From NCBI RefSeq assembly GCF_001879105.1, contig NZ_MLCF01000009.1, positions 1 through 64,000 of the forward strand: a stretch of 64,000 nucleotides of DNA, in the 5' to 3' direction. Below, one piece after another: positions 1 through 7,727 of the stretch. How positions within the stretch are numbered: the stretch's first letter is position 1; each line of letters opens with the position of its first letter. The position numbers were made by a program, and so were the translations under genes. The DNA comes from Mangrovactinospora gilvigrisea (GTDB taxonomy: Bacteria > Actinomycetota > Actinomycetes > Streptomycetales > Streptomycetaceae). A model generated the notes under the pieces. That model worked only from the letters and a program-made list of their open reading frames with translations. It was not told the origin of the DNA and searched no databases.

Positions 1-33
1 TGGGGGCGGCGAACGTGGGGGTGGGTGGGCGCT

Positions 34-39
34 TAACCT
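34..39 (+). promoter_or_regulatory. -10 hexamer of folP, leaderless promoter
   Basis: TAACCT is followed by 7 nt and then the ATG at 47. This TANNNT-N7-ATG geometry is that of actinobacterial leaderless promoters. The -35 region would lie at about 10-16 and is not recognisable. Confidence 0.55.
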
Positions 40-46
40 TGTGGGC

Positions 47-997
47 ATGCGAGCGCATCCTGTCCCCGACGCCGCGGTGACGCCCCGGCGCGCCCCGCTC
101 GGCCTGCCCGCGCTGGACCGCACCGCGGTCATGGGCGTCGTCAACGTCACGCCGGACTCCTTCTCCGACGGCGGGCGCTGGTTCGACGCGGACACCGCGA
201 TCGCCCACGGCCGCGCGCTCGCCGCGCAAGGCGCCGACATCCTCGACGTGGGCGGCGAGTCCACCCGTCCCGGTGCCGAACGCGTCCCGGAGGACGAGGA
301 GCTGCGCCGCGTCCTCCCCGTCGTCCGCCAACTCGCCGCCGACGGCGCCGTGGTGAGCGTGGACACCATGCGCGCGAGGGTTGCCGAGGAGGCCGTGCGG
401 GCAGGGGCCCGTGTGGTGAACGATGTGAGCGGGGGACTCGCCGACCCGGACATGGTCCAGGCCGTGGCCGCGCTGGAGGTCCCGTTCGTGGTGATGCACT
501 GGAGGGGGTGGAGCGCCGACATGTACCGCCGCGCGGTCTACTCCGACGTGGTCGCCGAGGTCGCCGACGAACTGCGGGAGCGCATCCACGCGGTCGTCGG
601 CCAGGGCCTCGCCCCCGAGCGGCTGATCGTCGACCCCGGCCTGGGCTTCGCCAAGACCCCCGAGCACAACTGGGCGCTGCTCGCCGCCCTCCCCGAGCTC
701 ACCGCCCTGGGCGTCCCGCTGCTCGTCGCGGCGAGCCGCAAGGGCTTCTTGGGCAGGCTCTTGACGGACGATGAGGGCGAGCGCCGCTCCCCGGAGGGGC
801 GGGACGCCGCCACCCACGCCCTCACCGCGCTCGCCGCGCGGGACGGCGCCTGGGCGGTGCGCGTCCACGACGTCCCGGCCAGCGCGGACGCGGTCCGGGT
901 GATGGCCGCCGTCCACACCCACGCCCGTCCCGAGCGCGCAGCGAGCACCACCCCTTCCGCACCCTCCACCCCCACCCGAACCGGAGCTGCTGAGTGA
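47..997 (+). CDS. folP: Dihydropteroate synthase
   Basis: Condenses 6-hydroxymethyl-dihydropterin pyrophosphate with p-aminobenzoate to make dihydropteroate in cytosolic folate synthesis; this is the sulfonamide target. The N-terminal signature GVVNVTPDSFSDGG (about residues 32-45) and the pterin-site motif DVGGESTRPGAE are intact, and the length (316 aa) is near the upper end for the family because of a Thr/Pro-rich tail. A GTG at 41 is in frame, but ATG 47 is preferred because the -10 TAACCT ends 7 nt upstream, implying a leaderless mRNA. It overlaps the next gene by GTGA (994-997), so the two are probably translationally coupled. folB and folK follow, which supports the assignment. Confidence 0.95.
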   Translation: MRAHPVPDAAVTPRRAPLGLPALDRTAVMGVVNVTPDSFSDGGRWFDADTAIAHGRALAAQGADILDVGGESTRPGAERVPEDEELRRVLPVVRQLAADGAVVSVDTMRARVAEEAVRAGARVVNDVSGGLADPDMVQAVAALEVPFVVMHWRGWSADMYRRAVYSDVVAEVADELRERIHAVVGQGLAPERLIVDPGLGFAKTPEHNWALLAALPELTALGVPLLVAASRKGFLGRLLTDDEGERRSPEGRDAATHALTALAARDGAWAVRVHDVPASADAVRVMAAVHTHARPERAASTTPSAPSTPTRTGAAE

Positions 998-1551
998 CCG
1001 ATTCGCACGACGACGGCAAGGGCCGCCGTCCCGGCGCGCGTTCGCCCTCCGCCGACGAGGCCGTCGCCGCCGCCAACGCCCGCTTCTACGACGCCATCGA
1101 GCACGGCGACATGGACGCCATGGCCCGCGTCTGGCTGCCGGAGGACGACGGCGGGGAGTCCGTCTCGTGCGTGCACGCCGGCTGGCCGGTGCTGCGCGGC
1201 CGCGCCGAGGTGCTCCGCTCCTTCGCACTGATCATGGCGAACACCGAGTACATCCAGTTCTTCCTGACGGACGTGGAGGTCTCCGTCGCGGGCGCGGACG
1301 CCGACACCGCGGTCGTCACCTGCACCGAGAACATCCTCACCGGGGCGCCGGCCGACGCCGAGCCGGATCCGGAGGAGGACCTCGGCGGCGCGGACGACGA
1401 CCCCGGCGGCCCGGGCCCGCTGATCGGCGGCCTGGTGGTGGCCACCAACGTCTTCCACCGGGTGGCGGGGGAGTGGCGGCTGTGGGCGCACCACGGCTCG
1501 CCGGTGCTGCTCGGCGAGGACGAGCCGGGCGACGACGACGCGGCGGCGTGA
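994..1551 (+). CDS. NTF2-like (SnoaL/DUF4440-type) protein
   Basis: 185 aa. The central part, from about residue 25 (AANARFYDAIEHGDMDAMARVW) to the Trp-rich end WRLWAHHGSPVLL, has the length and pattern of a cone-shaped NTF2 fold: a helical start, then strands with a GRAEVLRSF segment. The C-terminus is acidic. NTF2-like proteins are small ligand-binding proteins or enzymes, and no catalytic residue can be assigned here. It starts inside the folP stop codon (GTGA overlap) and is followed by 350 bp without a gene, so it closes the folP transcript. Position suggests a folate-linked role, but that is only inference. Confidence 0.8.
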   Translation: MTDSHDDGKGRRPGARSPSADEAVAAANARFYDAIEHGDMDAMARVWLPEDDGGESVSCVHAGWPVLRGRAEVLRSFALIMANTEYIQFFLTDVEVSVAGADADTAVVTCTENILTGAPADAEPDPEEDLGGADDDPGGPGPLIGGLVVATNVFHRVAGEWRLWAHHGSPVLLGEDEPGDDDAAA

Positions 1552-1907
1552 GGCGCGTCAACACCGCGGACATGAACGTCCGGCTGTCAACCGCTGAACG
1601 TCAACTGGGCGTCGATGACCAATCCTTGACGTCCCCTTGACCAGCCCCGACCTGCGACGACATCCCGTTCCCGCCGGGAACCAGTGATTCCGGTCACCCT
1701 TTCCGGCGGGTCGGGAAGACGCATGTTCCAGGGGCGTTGCTACCGGGTAGGGGCCCGCGGACGGAGCACCCGTCATGGACCCGCAAACAGCACCCGGTGA
1801 GCGGAGTCCGCGTGTCCGGGTGTCCGGGGCGCCGGGTAGATTCAATGATCGGCTGTTGTATCCATCCGTCGCCGTCGTACTTTTCGTTGTCGTCCAGGAG
1901 GAGCCAC
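1552..1907. other. Intergenic region with hairpin and folB promoter region
   Basis: There is no gene in these 356 bases. An imperfect 11-bp hairpin (CCCGCCGG at 1670-1677 with CCGGCGGG at 1703-1710) may terminate the folP transcript. Several GTCAA/TTGAC boxes cluster at 1557-1645. A TAGATT hexamer at 1837-1842 is a plausible -10 for folB, giving a leader of roughly 60 nt that ends in a strong Shine-Dalgarno. Confidence 0.4.
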
Positions 1908-2294
1908 GTGTCCGACCGCACCCAGGGCCGGTCCCCGGACCGCATCACGCTTCGCGGGCTGCGGGCCCGCGGGCACCACGGGGTCTTCCCCGAGGAGCGG
2001 CGCGACGGCCAGGAGTTCGCCGTCGACCTGGTGCTCTCGCTGGACACCCGGCCGGCCGCCGCCGGCGACGACCTCGCCCGCACGGTGCACTACGGCGTCG
2101 TCTCGGAGGAGGTCGTCGGAATCGTCGCGGGCGAGCCGGTCGACCTGATCGAGACGCTGGCCCAGCGCATCGCGGACCAGTGCCTGAAGCACGAGGCGGT
2201 ACAGGAGGTGGAGGTCACGGTCCACAAGCCGGATGCCCCGATCACTGTCCCGTTCGACGATGTGACCATCACCATCACCCGGAGCCGCGCATGA
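1908..2294 (+). CDS. folB: Dihydroneopterin aldolase
   Basis: Cleaves dihydroneopterin to 6-hydroxymethyl-dihydropterin and glycolaldehyde, upstream of FolK and FolP. The 128-aa product has the family opening ITLRGLRARGHHGVFPEE and ends in a VTITITRSRA strand, typical of the T-fold subunit. The GTG at 1908 is chosen because CAGGAGGAG lies directly upstream at the right distance. The reading frame stays open further upstream, but that extension (Cys/His/Pro-rich) does not look like the family. Its stop overlaps the folK start as ATGA, so folB and folK are coupled. Confidence 0.93.
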   Translation: MSDRTQGRSPDRITLRGLRARGHHGVFPEERRDGQEFAVDLVLSLDTRPAAAGDDLARTVHYGVVSEEVVGIVAGEPVDLIETLAQRIADQCLKHEAVQEVEVTVHKPDAPITVPFDDVTITITRSRA

Positions 2295-2884
2295 GCAGCG
2301 ACCGCATCACCAGCACCAGCCCGGTCCACCCGAAGATCGAGGAGGCCGTCGACGCGGCCGACTCCACGCTGCAGAACCCGCGTCGGGCGGTGCTCGCGCT
2401 GGGCGCCAACCTCGGCAACCGGCTGGAGAACCTGCAGGGCGCGGTCGACGCGCTGGAGGACACCCCGGGGGTGCGCGTCAAAGCCGTCTCCGCGGTCTAC
2501 GAGACGGAGCCGCTGGGCGGCCCGGACGAGCAGCCCGCGTTCTTCAACGCGGTGGTGCTGCTGAAGACGACGCTGCCGGCCTCCGCGCTCCTGGAGCGGG
2601 CCAACGCCATCGAGGACGCCTACGGCCGGGTGCGGGAGGAGCGCTGGGGCCCGCGGACGCTGGACGTCGACATCATCAACTTCGACGGCCGCACCAGCGA
2701 GGACGCCCGGCTGACCCTGCCTCACCCCAGGGCGCACGAGCGCGCCTTTGTGCTGGTGCCGTGGCTGGACGCGGACCCGATGGCGGAGCTGCCCGGGCAC
2801 GGTCCGATCAAGGACCTGGCCGCCGCGGTGGACACCGCCGGGGTGCGCCGCCGGGAGGACCTGGCGCTGGTGCTGCCCCGGTAG
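2291..2884 (+). CDS. folK: 2-amino-4-hydroxy-6-hydroxymethyldihydropteridine diphosphokinase
   Basis: Pyrophosphorylates 6-hydroxymethyl-dihydropterin for FolP. Core motifs are visible: ALGANLGNRLENLQGAVDAL after a roughly 37-residue N-terminal extension, YETEPLGGPDEQPAFFNAVV, the GPRTLDVDII motif (Mg/ATP site) and LPHPRAHERAFVL. The length (197 aa) exceeds the usual 160-170 aa because of the acidic N-terminal extension, common in streptomycete homologues. It starts by ATGA overlap with folB. Its TAG stop codon is also the first half of the -10 hexamer of the next gene. Confidence 0.95.
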   Translation: MSSDRITSTSPVHPKIEEAVDAADSTLQNPRRAVLALGANLGNRLENLQGAVDALEDTPGVRVKAVSAVYETEPLGGPDEQPAFFNAVVLLKTTLPASALLERANAIEDAYGRVREERWGPRTLDVDIINFDGRTSEDARLTLPHPRAHERAFVLVPWLDADPMAELPGHGPIKDLAAAVDTAGVRRREDLALVLPR

Positions 2885-2887
2885 GGT
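2882..2887 (+). promoter_or_regulatory. -10 hexamer of DUF3180 gene, overlapping the folK stop
   Basis: TAGGGT, whose TAG is the folK stop codon, is followed by 7 nt and the ATG at 2895. It predicts a separate leaderless transcript starting at the end of the folB-folK operon. Confidence 0.5.
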
Positions 2888-2894
2888 TGGCGGC

Positions 2895-3377
2895 ATGAGA
2901 CCCCTCCGTACGACCTGGCTGATCGGTACGGCCGTGCTGGTCGGGGCGCTGTCCTGGGCGGGCTCGAAGCTGTGGGACTCGATGGGCTCGCTGCCGGGTG
3001 TTCCGGTGGCGGCTCCGGTGGTGCTCTTCCTGATCGCGGTGGTGCTCTTCGCCACCGGGATGGGGCTGCGCACGCGGCTGCAGCAGCAGCGCGACCGGGT
3101 TCCGGGCGCCAAGGGGGTCGATCCGATGGTGGCGGCCCGGGCGGTGGTCTTCGGGCATGCCAGCGCGATCGTGGCGGCGCTGGTCGCCGGGATCTACGGG
3201 GGCATGGGGGTGTTCCTGGTGACGAGTTCGGCGCTGGCCTCCCGTCACGAGGACGCCTACCTCGCCGGGGCGTCGGTGCTCGGCGCGGTGGCGGTGGTGC
3301 TGGCCGCCTTCTTCGTCCAGCGCGTCTGCAAGCTCCCCGACGACGGCGAGGGCGAAGACGCGGGGGCGCCCCGCTAG
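2895..3377 (+). CDS. DUF3180 membrane protein
   Basis: 160 aa with four predicted membrane segments: about residues 7-25 (WLIGTAVLVGALSW), 37-56 (VAAPVVLFLIAVVLFATG), 83-105 (ASAIVAALVAGIYGGMGVFLV) and 117-135 (GASVLGAVAVVLAAFFVQR). Between TM2 and TM3 is the conserved cytoplasmic stretch RTRLQQQRDRVPGAKGVDPM. DUF3180 proteins typically sit beside folK in actinobacteria, and this arrangement is present here, but their function is unknown. The start is supported by a -10 hexamer ending 8 nt upstream. Confidence 0.88.
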   Translation: MRPLRTTWLIGTAVLVGALSWAGSKLWDSMGSLPGVPVAAPVVLFLIAVVLFATGMGLRTRLQQQRDRVPGAKGVDPMVAARAVVFGHASAIVAALVAGIYGGMGVFLVTSSALASRHEDAYLAGASVLGAVAVVLAAFFVQRVCKLPDDGEGEDAGAPR

Positions 3378-3501
3378 GGCCGTGTCCGGTCACGGCACTG
3401 GGGGCACGGGCGCGGGGCGGCAGTCGATGTGCGGCTCCGCGGGGTCGGCGCGGGCGAGTCGAGCGGGCCGGGCGGACGGCCGGAGCCTCGCCCACCCGCT
3501 C

Positions 3502-3996
3502 CTACTCCGAAGCGTCCGCGCCCCCGGCCAGCAGCGCGGCGATCGCCGCGTCCCACGAGATGTGCGACGGCTCGCTCCCCGGGGGGACGAGGCGGAAGGT
3601 CCGGGCCAGCCAGATCCGCAGCGGGACCGCGTCCGCCTCGAACAGCGCGCGGCCGGCGGGGGATTCGAAGGCCAGGCAGACCGTCGCGGAGCCGTCCTTG
3701 CCGGTCGGCCAGATCCGCACGTCGCCGCGGCCGACCGCGCGGTGCAGGCCGGAGGCGAGCAGCTCGCGGGAGAAGACCCAGAGCACCGGCACCTCCCCGG
3801 GCGGCCGGAACTCGACGCTCACCGCGAAGGGGTCGTCGGTGCGGTAGCCGATGCGGGTCGGGACCGGGGTGGAGACCCGGGCGGACAGGATGTGGCGCAG
3901 GGTCAACTCGGCGGCTGCGGTGCGGGGTTCGGCCTTCTCACGGCGGTCGAGCGGCCCGCGCACGGGGGCTGCTCCCGGATTGTCCTCGAATGGCAC
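3502..3996 (-). CDS. SsgA-like sporulation and cell-division protein (SALP)
   Basis: 164 aa. SALPs are actinomycete proteins that steer septum placement and spore-wall assembly. The signature segments are present: TDDPFAVSVEFRPP, VLWVFSRELLASGL, GRGDVRIWP and RTFRLVPPGSE. The GTG at 3996 is chosen because GGAGGAG lies 7 nt upstream; a GTG at 4041 would add 15 residues without a ribosome site. The C-terminus continues past the conserved domain with an alanine-rich helix. Which paralogue (SsgA to SsgG) cannot be told from sequence alone. It is transcribed alone; the neighbouring importer gene also reads minus but is about 220 bp away. Confidence 0.88.
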   Translation of the reverse strand: MPFEDNPGAAPVRGPLDRREKAEPRTAAAELTLRHILSARVSTPVPTRIGYRTDDPFAVSVEFRPPGEVPVLWVFSRELLASGLHRAVGRGDVRIWPTGKDGSATVCLAFESPAGRALFEADAVPLRIWLARTFRLVPPGSEPSHISWDAAIAALLAGGADASE

Positions 3997-4220
3997 GCGT
4001 GTGCTCCTCCAACGTTGCACCTGCTGACTGGCAGTTGCCACCTTTCAACAATGCGTGTCCATCGGCAAGCGTTGCAGCACGATGCACAGTGTGATGATGC
4101 TCTCACGGAACGTGCACGTGTATCGGCAGGTCCGGCGAATTCCCCCGCCGTGTCGCGGGTGTTGGGGACGGAACGGTCCGAACTGGGCGAACGCCGCCCG
4201 GCCGGCCCGCGCCGCGGGCC

Positions 4221-5396
4221 CTAGAACGCGGCCGCGGAGACCGATTCGACGGTCACCCGGGCGCGCTCGGTGCCCTCCTCGGCCGCGCCGATCGAGGCGC
4301 GCAGCGCCTCGTGCAGCAGGGCGGGGGTGAGCACGCCGAGGAACCGCGCGCCGTCCAGCACCGCGACCCAGCCGGCGTCGTGCTGGAGCATCACGCTGAA
4401 GGCCTGCTTCAGCGGGGCGCCCACCGGCACCCACGCCTCCATCCGGCGCGCCGCCCCGCGCACCTTCCCGTCCTCGCCGAGCCCCTCCAGGTCGTCGCGG
4501 AAGACGAAGCCGTGCAGCTCGCCGGCGTCGTCCAGGACCACCGACCAGCGCACGTCCTCGGCGCTCATGGCGGCGACGGCGCGCGGCGCCGGGTCGTCCA
4601 GCCGGACGGTGGGCGGCTGCTCCAGGTCGTCCGGCTCGATGGACGTCACCGACAGCCGCTTCAGCGCCCGGTCGGCGCCGACGAAGTCGGCGACATAGGG
4701 GTTGGCGGGGGCGCCCAGCACGGTCGAGGGGGTGTCCAACTGCTCGATCGCCCCTTGCCCGTAGACGGCCATCCGGTCGCCGAGCCGGACGGCCTCCTCC
4801 AGGTCGTGGGTGACGAACAGGACCGTCTTGTGCAGCGACCGCTGGAGGCCGAGGAACTCGGTCTGCAGCCGCTCGCGGACCACCGGGTCGACGGCGCCGA
4901 AGGGCTCGTCCATCAGCAGCACCGGCGGATCGGCGGCGAGCGCCCGGGCCACCCCGACCCGCTGCCGCTGGCCGCCGGAGAGCTGCTCGGGGTAGCGGGG
5001 GCCGTGCACCGCCGGGTCGAGGCCGACCAGCTCCAGCAGTTCGGCGGCCCGCTTGCGCGCCTCCCGGCGCGGCCTGCCCATCAGCACCGGCACCGCGGCG
5101 GCGTTGTCGAGCACCGTGCGGTGCGGGAAGAGGCCGACCTGCTGGATCACATAGCCGATGGAGCGGCGCAGTTGGACGGGGTCGGCGGCGGCGATGTCCT
5201 CGCCGCCCAGCCGGATCGTGCCCGAGGTGGGGTCGATGAGGCGGTTCACCATCTTCATGGTGGTGGTCTTGCCGCAGCCCGACGGCCCGACCAGCGTCAC
5301 CAGTTCGCCCTCCGCCACCTCGAAAGAGAGGTCGCGGACGGCCACGGTCCCGTCCGGGTACCGCTTGCCGACGTTCTCGAACCCAATTGCGGCCAT
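4221..5396 (-). CDS. Osmoprotectant (betaine-type) ABC importer ATPase with CBS domains
   Basis: 391-aa cytosolic ATPase of the ProV/OpuCA type, powering uptake of glycine betaine or related quaternary amines. Walker A is GPSGCGKTTT (about residues 37-46), Q-loop YVIQQVGLFPH, signature LSGGQRQRVGVARAL, Walker B VLLMDEPFGAVDP and H-loop LFVTHDLEEA. From about residue 255 two CBS-like repeats follow, the module that senses ionic strength or nucleotides in this family. Its permeases and binding protein are 2.3 kb away on the other strand, an unusual split. A -10 TAGCGT ends 8 nt before the ATG and includes the stop codon of the preceding gene, so it probably has its own leaderless promoter. Confidence 0.92.
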   Translation of the reverse strand: MAAIGFENVGKRYPDGTVAVRDLSFEVAEGELVTLVGPSGCGKTTTMKMVNRLIDPTSGTIRLGGEDIAAADPVQLRRSIGYVIQQVGLFPHRTVLDNAAAVPVLMGRPRREARKRAAELLELVGLDPAVHGPRYPEQLSGGQRQRVGVARALAADPPVLLMDEPFGAVDPVVRERLQTEFLGLQRSLHKTVLFVTHDLEEAVRLGDRMAVYGQGAIEQLDTPSTVLGAPANPYVADFVGADRALKRLSVTSIEPDDLEQPPTVRLDDPAPRAVAAMSAEDVRWSVVLDDAGELHGFVFRDDLEGLGEDGKVRGAARRMEAWVPVGAPLKQAFSVMLQHDAGWVAVLDGARFLGVLTPALLHEALRASIGAAEEGTERARVTVESVSAAAF

Positions 5397-5404
5397 GTCG
5401 CGCC

Positions 5405-5410
5405 ACGCTA
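5405..5410 (-). promoter_or_regulatory. -10 hexamer of the importer ATPase gene
   Basis: On the minus strand TAGCGT, followed by 8 nt and the ATG at 5396. The TAG is the stop codon of the upstream Clp-N gene (5408-5410). Confidence 0.45.
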
Positions 5411-5863
5411 CCCGGGGTCACCGACATCGGCCAGCAGCGTCCTGCGGACCGCGGCCCGGTCGACGCCCAGCCGGTCCGTCAGCTCGGCCGCGGGATCCGG
5501 GGCCTGGCAGGAGAGCAGCGCCAGCAGCAGCGCGGCGGCGCCGCACTCCGGGTGGCGGTTGGCGCGGTGGAAGGCCGCGCGGGCGCCGGAGGTGAGCGGG
5601 GTGCGCTTGCGGGAGAGCGCGACAGGCCGGGCGGGCAGCCCCGCCGCGTCGAGCCCGATCACTCCGAGCGCCTCCCGGTCCAGCGCCTCCAGCAGCTCGC
5701 GCGCCTCGGCCGGCTCCCGGCCGAACGCCTTGGCCAGCAGGGGGTCCTGGAGCACGCCGATGAGCAGGTGCTCGGTGCCGATCCGGCGGTCGCCGCGGGC
5801 CCGCACCTCCTGGAGGGCGGCCCGCACCGCGGCCCTCGACTCGCGAATGCCGGCGAACGGCAT
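5408..5863 (-). CDS. Stand-alone Clp N-terminal (R-domain) protein
   Basis: 151 aa comprising two degenerate Clp-N repeats. The first covers about residues 8-50 (RAAVRAALQEVRARGDRRIGTEHLLIGVL) and the second about 78-130 (LTSGARAAFHRANRHPECGAAALLLALL). There is no AAA+ ATPase. Clp-N domains in ClpC/ClpA bind substrates and adaptors, so a free copy could act as an adaptor or decoy; that is inference. It starts 2 nt after the stop of the HTH gene (5866-6099), so the two form a bicistron. The importer ATPase begins 11 nt downstream. Confidence 0.85.
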   Translation of the reverse strand: MPFAGIRESRAAVRAALQEVRARGDRRIGTEHLLIGVLQDPLLAKAFGREPAEARELLEALDREALGVIGLDAAGLPARPVALSRKRTPLTSGARAAFHRANRHPECGAAALLLALLSCQAPDPAAELTDRLGVDRAAVRRTLLADVGDPG

Positions 5864-5865
5864 GG

Positions 5866-6099
5866 TCAGTGCCCCTTCCCGTGCTTGGTGTGCGCGGACT
5901 GCCGGGAGACGCCCAGGGCGTCCCCGATCTGCTCCCACGACCAGCCCTTCGTGCGGGCGAGGTCGACGGCCGTCGCCTCGACCCGCTCGGCGAGCCGGTG
6001 CAGCGCGCCGACCGCGCGCAGCGCCACGGCCGGGTCCTGCGATCTGATCCGGGCGTCCAGGTCGTCCTCGGTGCCGGCGTCGGTGTTGCTCGTCCCCAT
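5866..6099 (-). CDS. Small helix-turn-helix protein
   Basis: 77 aa. The N-terminal half is an acidic helix (EDDLDARIRSQDPAVALRAV). The C-terminal half has a clear HTH, KGWSWEQIGDALGVSRQSAH (about residues 51-70), like sigma-70 region 4 or other winged-helix cores, ending in a basic HTKHGKGH. Likely a DNA-binding regulator co-transcribed with the stand-alone Clp-N gene. The divergent monooxygenase promoter and its own promoter share one inverted repeat, so autoregulation and control of the monooxygenase are likely. The ATG at 6099 is supported by CAGACT 7 nt upstream. Confidence 0.85.
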   Translation of the reverse strand: MGTSNTDAGTEDDLDARIRSQDPAVALRAVGALHRLAERVEATAVDLARTKGWSWEQIGDALGVSRQSAHTKHGKGH

Positions 6100-6103
6100 G
6101 CCT

Positions 6104-6147
6104 GTCAGTCTGGCTTGACAGATGGCCGACTGTCAATCCAGGCTGAC
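6104..6147. promoter_or_regulatory. Symmetric divergent promoter and operator between HTH and monooxygenase genes
   Basis: Two 18-bp arms (6104-6121 and 6130-6147) form an inverted repeat with 16 of 18 positions matching and an 8-nt spacer. Each arm carries one promoter element per strand. Plus strand: TTGACA 6115-6120, 18-nt spacer, CAGGCT 6139-6144, 7 nt, ATG 6152. Minus strand: TTGACA 6136-6131, 18-nt spacer, CAGACT 6112-6107, 7 nt, ATG 6099. The two promoters overlap completely and one dyad could control both. Confidence 0.75.
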
Positions 6148-6151
6148 GGAC

Positions 6152-7675
6152 ATGACGGACTCTCAGGACCTTCCGACGGATGTGCTGATAGCCGGTGCGG
6201 GCCCCAACGGCCTGCTCCTCGCCGCCGAGCTGCGCCTCGCCGGAGTGCGCGCCACGGTGCTCGAACCCCTGGCGGAGCGCACCCGGGTGCCCCGCGCCAA
6301 CGGCCTGGTCGGCCAGGTCGTCGGCGCCCTCGACCGCCGCGGCCTCTACGAGCCGCTGGCCGGCCGTCCCGGCCCGCCCGACCCCGCGCCCGGCTTCACC
6401 TTCGGCGGGCTGCCGCTCGCCCTGAACGACCTCGACCCCAACCCGCTGACCACGCTGATGGTTCCGCAGACCCGCATCGAGGAGGTGCTGGAGGCGCGCG
6501 CCCTGGAGCTGGGCGCCGAGATCCGGCGCGGCCTGGCGCTCACCGGCTTCGCCCAGGACGAGGACGGCGTCGATGTGGAGGCCGCGCCGGCATCGGGCGG
6601 CGCGCCCGTCCGGCTGCGGGCCCGCTACCTGGTCGGCGCGGACGGCGGCAAGTCGGCTGTCCGCAAGCTCGCCGGCATCGGCTTCCCCGGCCTCACCGAC
6701 GACGGCTTCGTCTCGCTGGCCGCCCATGTCTCCCTGGACGGCGCCGAGATCGACCGGGCCGCCGGAGTGGTGCGCTTCCCCGGCGGCCTCGTCGTCCCGG
6801 CCTTCCGCCACCACCGCACCGACGGCGGCGGCATCGCGCTGGCGCCCTTCCCCGCCGGCTACACCATCCTCGCCACCATGGAGTGGGACCGCACCGACGT
6901 CCCCGGCGACGAGGTCCCCGCCACCCTCGACGAACTGCGCGCCGCCACCCGCCGCGTCCTCGGCCACGAGCTGCCCTTCGGCCCGCCCGCCGGCGACGGC
7001 CCGCACCTGCTGCGCCGCAACCCCGGCTTCAACTCCCGCCAGGCCGACCGCTACCGCGACCGCCGGCTGGTGCTGCTCGGCGACGCCGCCCATGTGCACT
7101 CCGCGATCGGCGGCCCCGGCCTCAACCTCGGCCTCCAGGACGCCCTCAACCTCGGCTGGAAGCTGGCCGCCGCGGTCCGCGGCACCGCCCCCGACGATCT
7201 GCTGGACAGCTACGAGGCGGAGCGCGCCCCGGTCAGCCGCCGCGTCCTGGTGCACACCCGCGCCCAGATGCAGCTGATGCGGCCCGGCGAGGGAATCACC
7301 GCGGTGCGGGCGGTGTTGGGGGAACTGCTGGAGAGCGCCGACAACCGGCGCAGGGTCGCCGACCTGCTCTCCGGCGCGGACGTCCGCTACGGGCAGGGCG
7401 CGGGGTCGACCGGCCGCTGGGCCGACCCGCTCCCCGACGAGGCGCGGCCGTCCCTGGCGGCCGCACGGGGCGTGCTGCTGCTGCACCGCGAGACGGGGGA
7501 CTGGGGCGCATGGCGGGACCGCGTGGACATCACGCCCACGGCGGAGGGGCGTTCGCTCCTTGTCCGACCCGACGGATACGTTGCCTGGGACGGGGACCCC
7601 GAGGAGGATGCCGAGGGACTGCGCACCGCGCTCGAACGATGGTTCGGGCAGGTGGTCGTGACAACCCCCACATGA
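6152..7675 (+). CDS. FAD-dependent aromatic monooxygenase (PheA/TfdB-like)
   Basis: 507-aa class A flavoprotein hydroxylase. The dinucleotide fold GAGPNGLLLAAEL lies near residues 16-28, the DG motif in YLVGADGGKSAVR and the FAD ribityl motif in LLGDAAHVHSAIGGPGLNLG. A thioredoxin-like C-terminal domain follows (GVLLLHRETGDWGAWRDRV to the end). Close relatives hydroxylate phenols, polyketides or rifamycins using NAD(P)H and O2; the substrate here is unknown. An ATG at 6122 lies inside the operator, and ATG 6152 fits a leaderless start. Control by the divergent HTH protein suggests a xenobiotic or antibiotic detoxification role. Confidence 0.88.
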   Translation: MTDSQDLPTDVLIAGAGPNGLLLAAELRLAGVRATVLEPLAERTRVPRANGLVGQVVGALDRRGLYEPLAGRPGPPDPAPGFTFGGLPLALNDLDPNPLTTLMVPQTRIEEVLEARALELGAEIRRGLALTGFAQDEDGVDVEAAPASGGAPVRLRARYLVGADGGKSAVRKLAGIGFPGLTDDGFVSLAAHVSLDGAEIDRAAGVVRFPGGLVVPAFRHHRTDGGGIALAPFPAGYTILATMEWDRTDVPGDEVPATLDELRAATRRVLGHELPFGPPAGDGPHLLRRNPGFNSRQADRYRDRRLVLLGDAAHVHSAIGGPGLNLGLQDALNLGWKLAAAVRGTAPDDLLDSYEAERAPVSRRVLVHTRAQMQLMRPGEGITAVRAVLGELLESADNRRRVADLLSGADVRYGQGAGSTGRWADPLPDEARPSLAAARGVLLLHRETGDWGAWRDRVDITPTAEGRSLLVRPDGYVAWDGDPEEDAEGLRTALERWFGQVVVTTPT

Positions 7676-7727
7676 CGGTCGGGTCACGGAGGGTTTCCCC
7701 GCCGCGGACGCGGATAGGAGGCGGCGC

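Noticed and set aside
6122-6151. ATG at 6122 as the monooxygenase start
   Set aside because: It lies within the spacer of the inverted repeat and upstream of the -10 CAGGCT, so it would not be transcribed from the proposed promoter.
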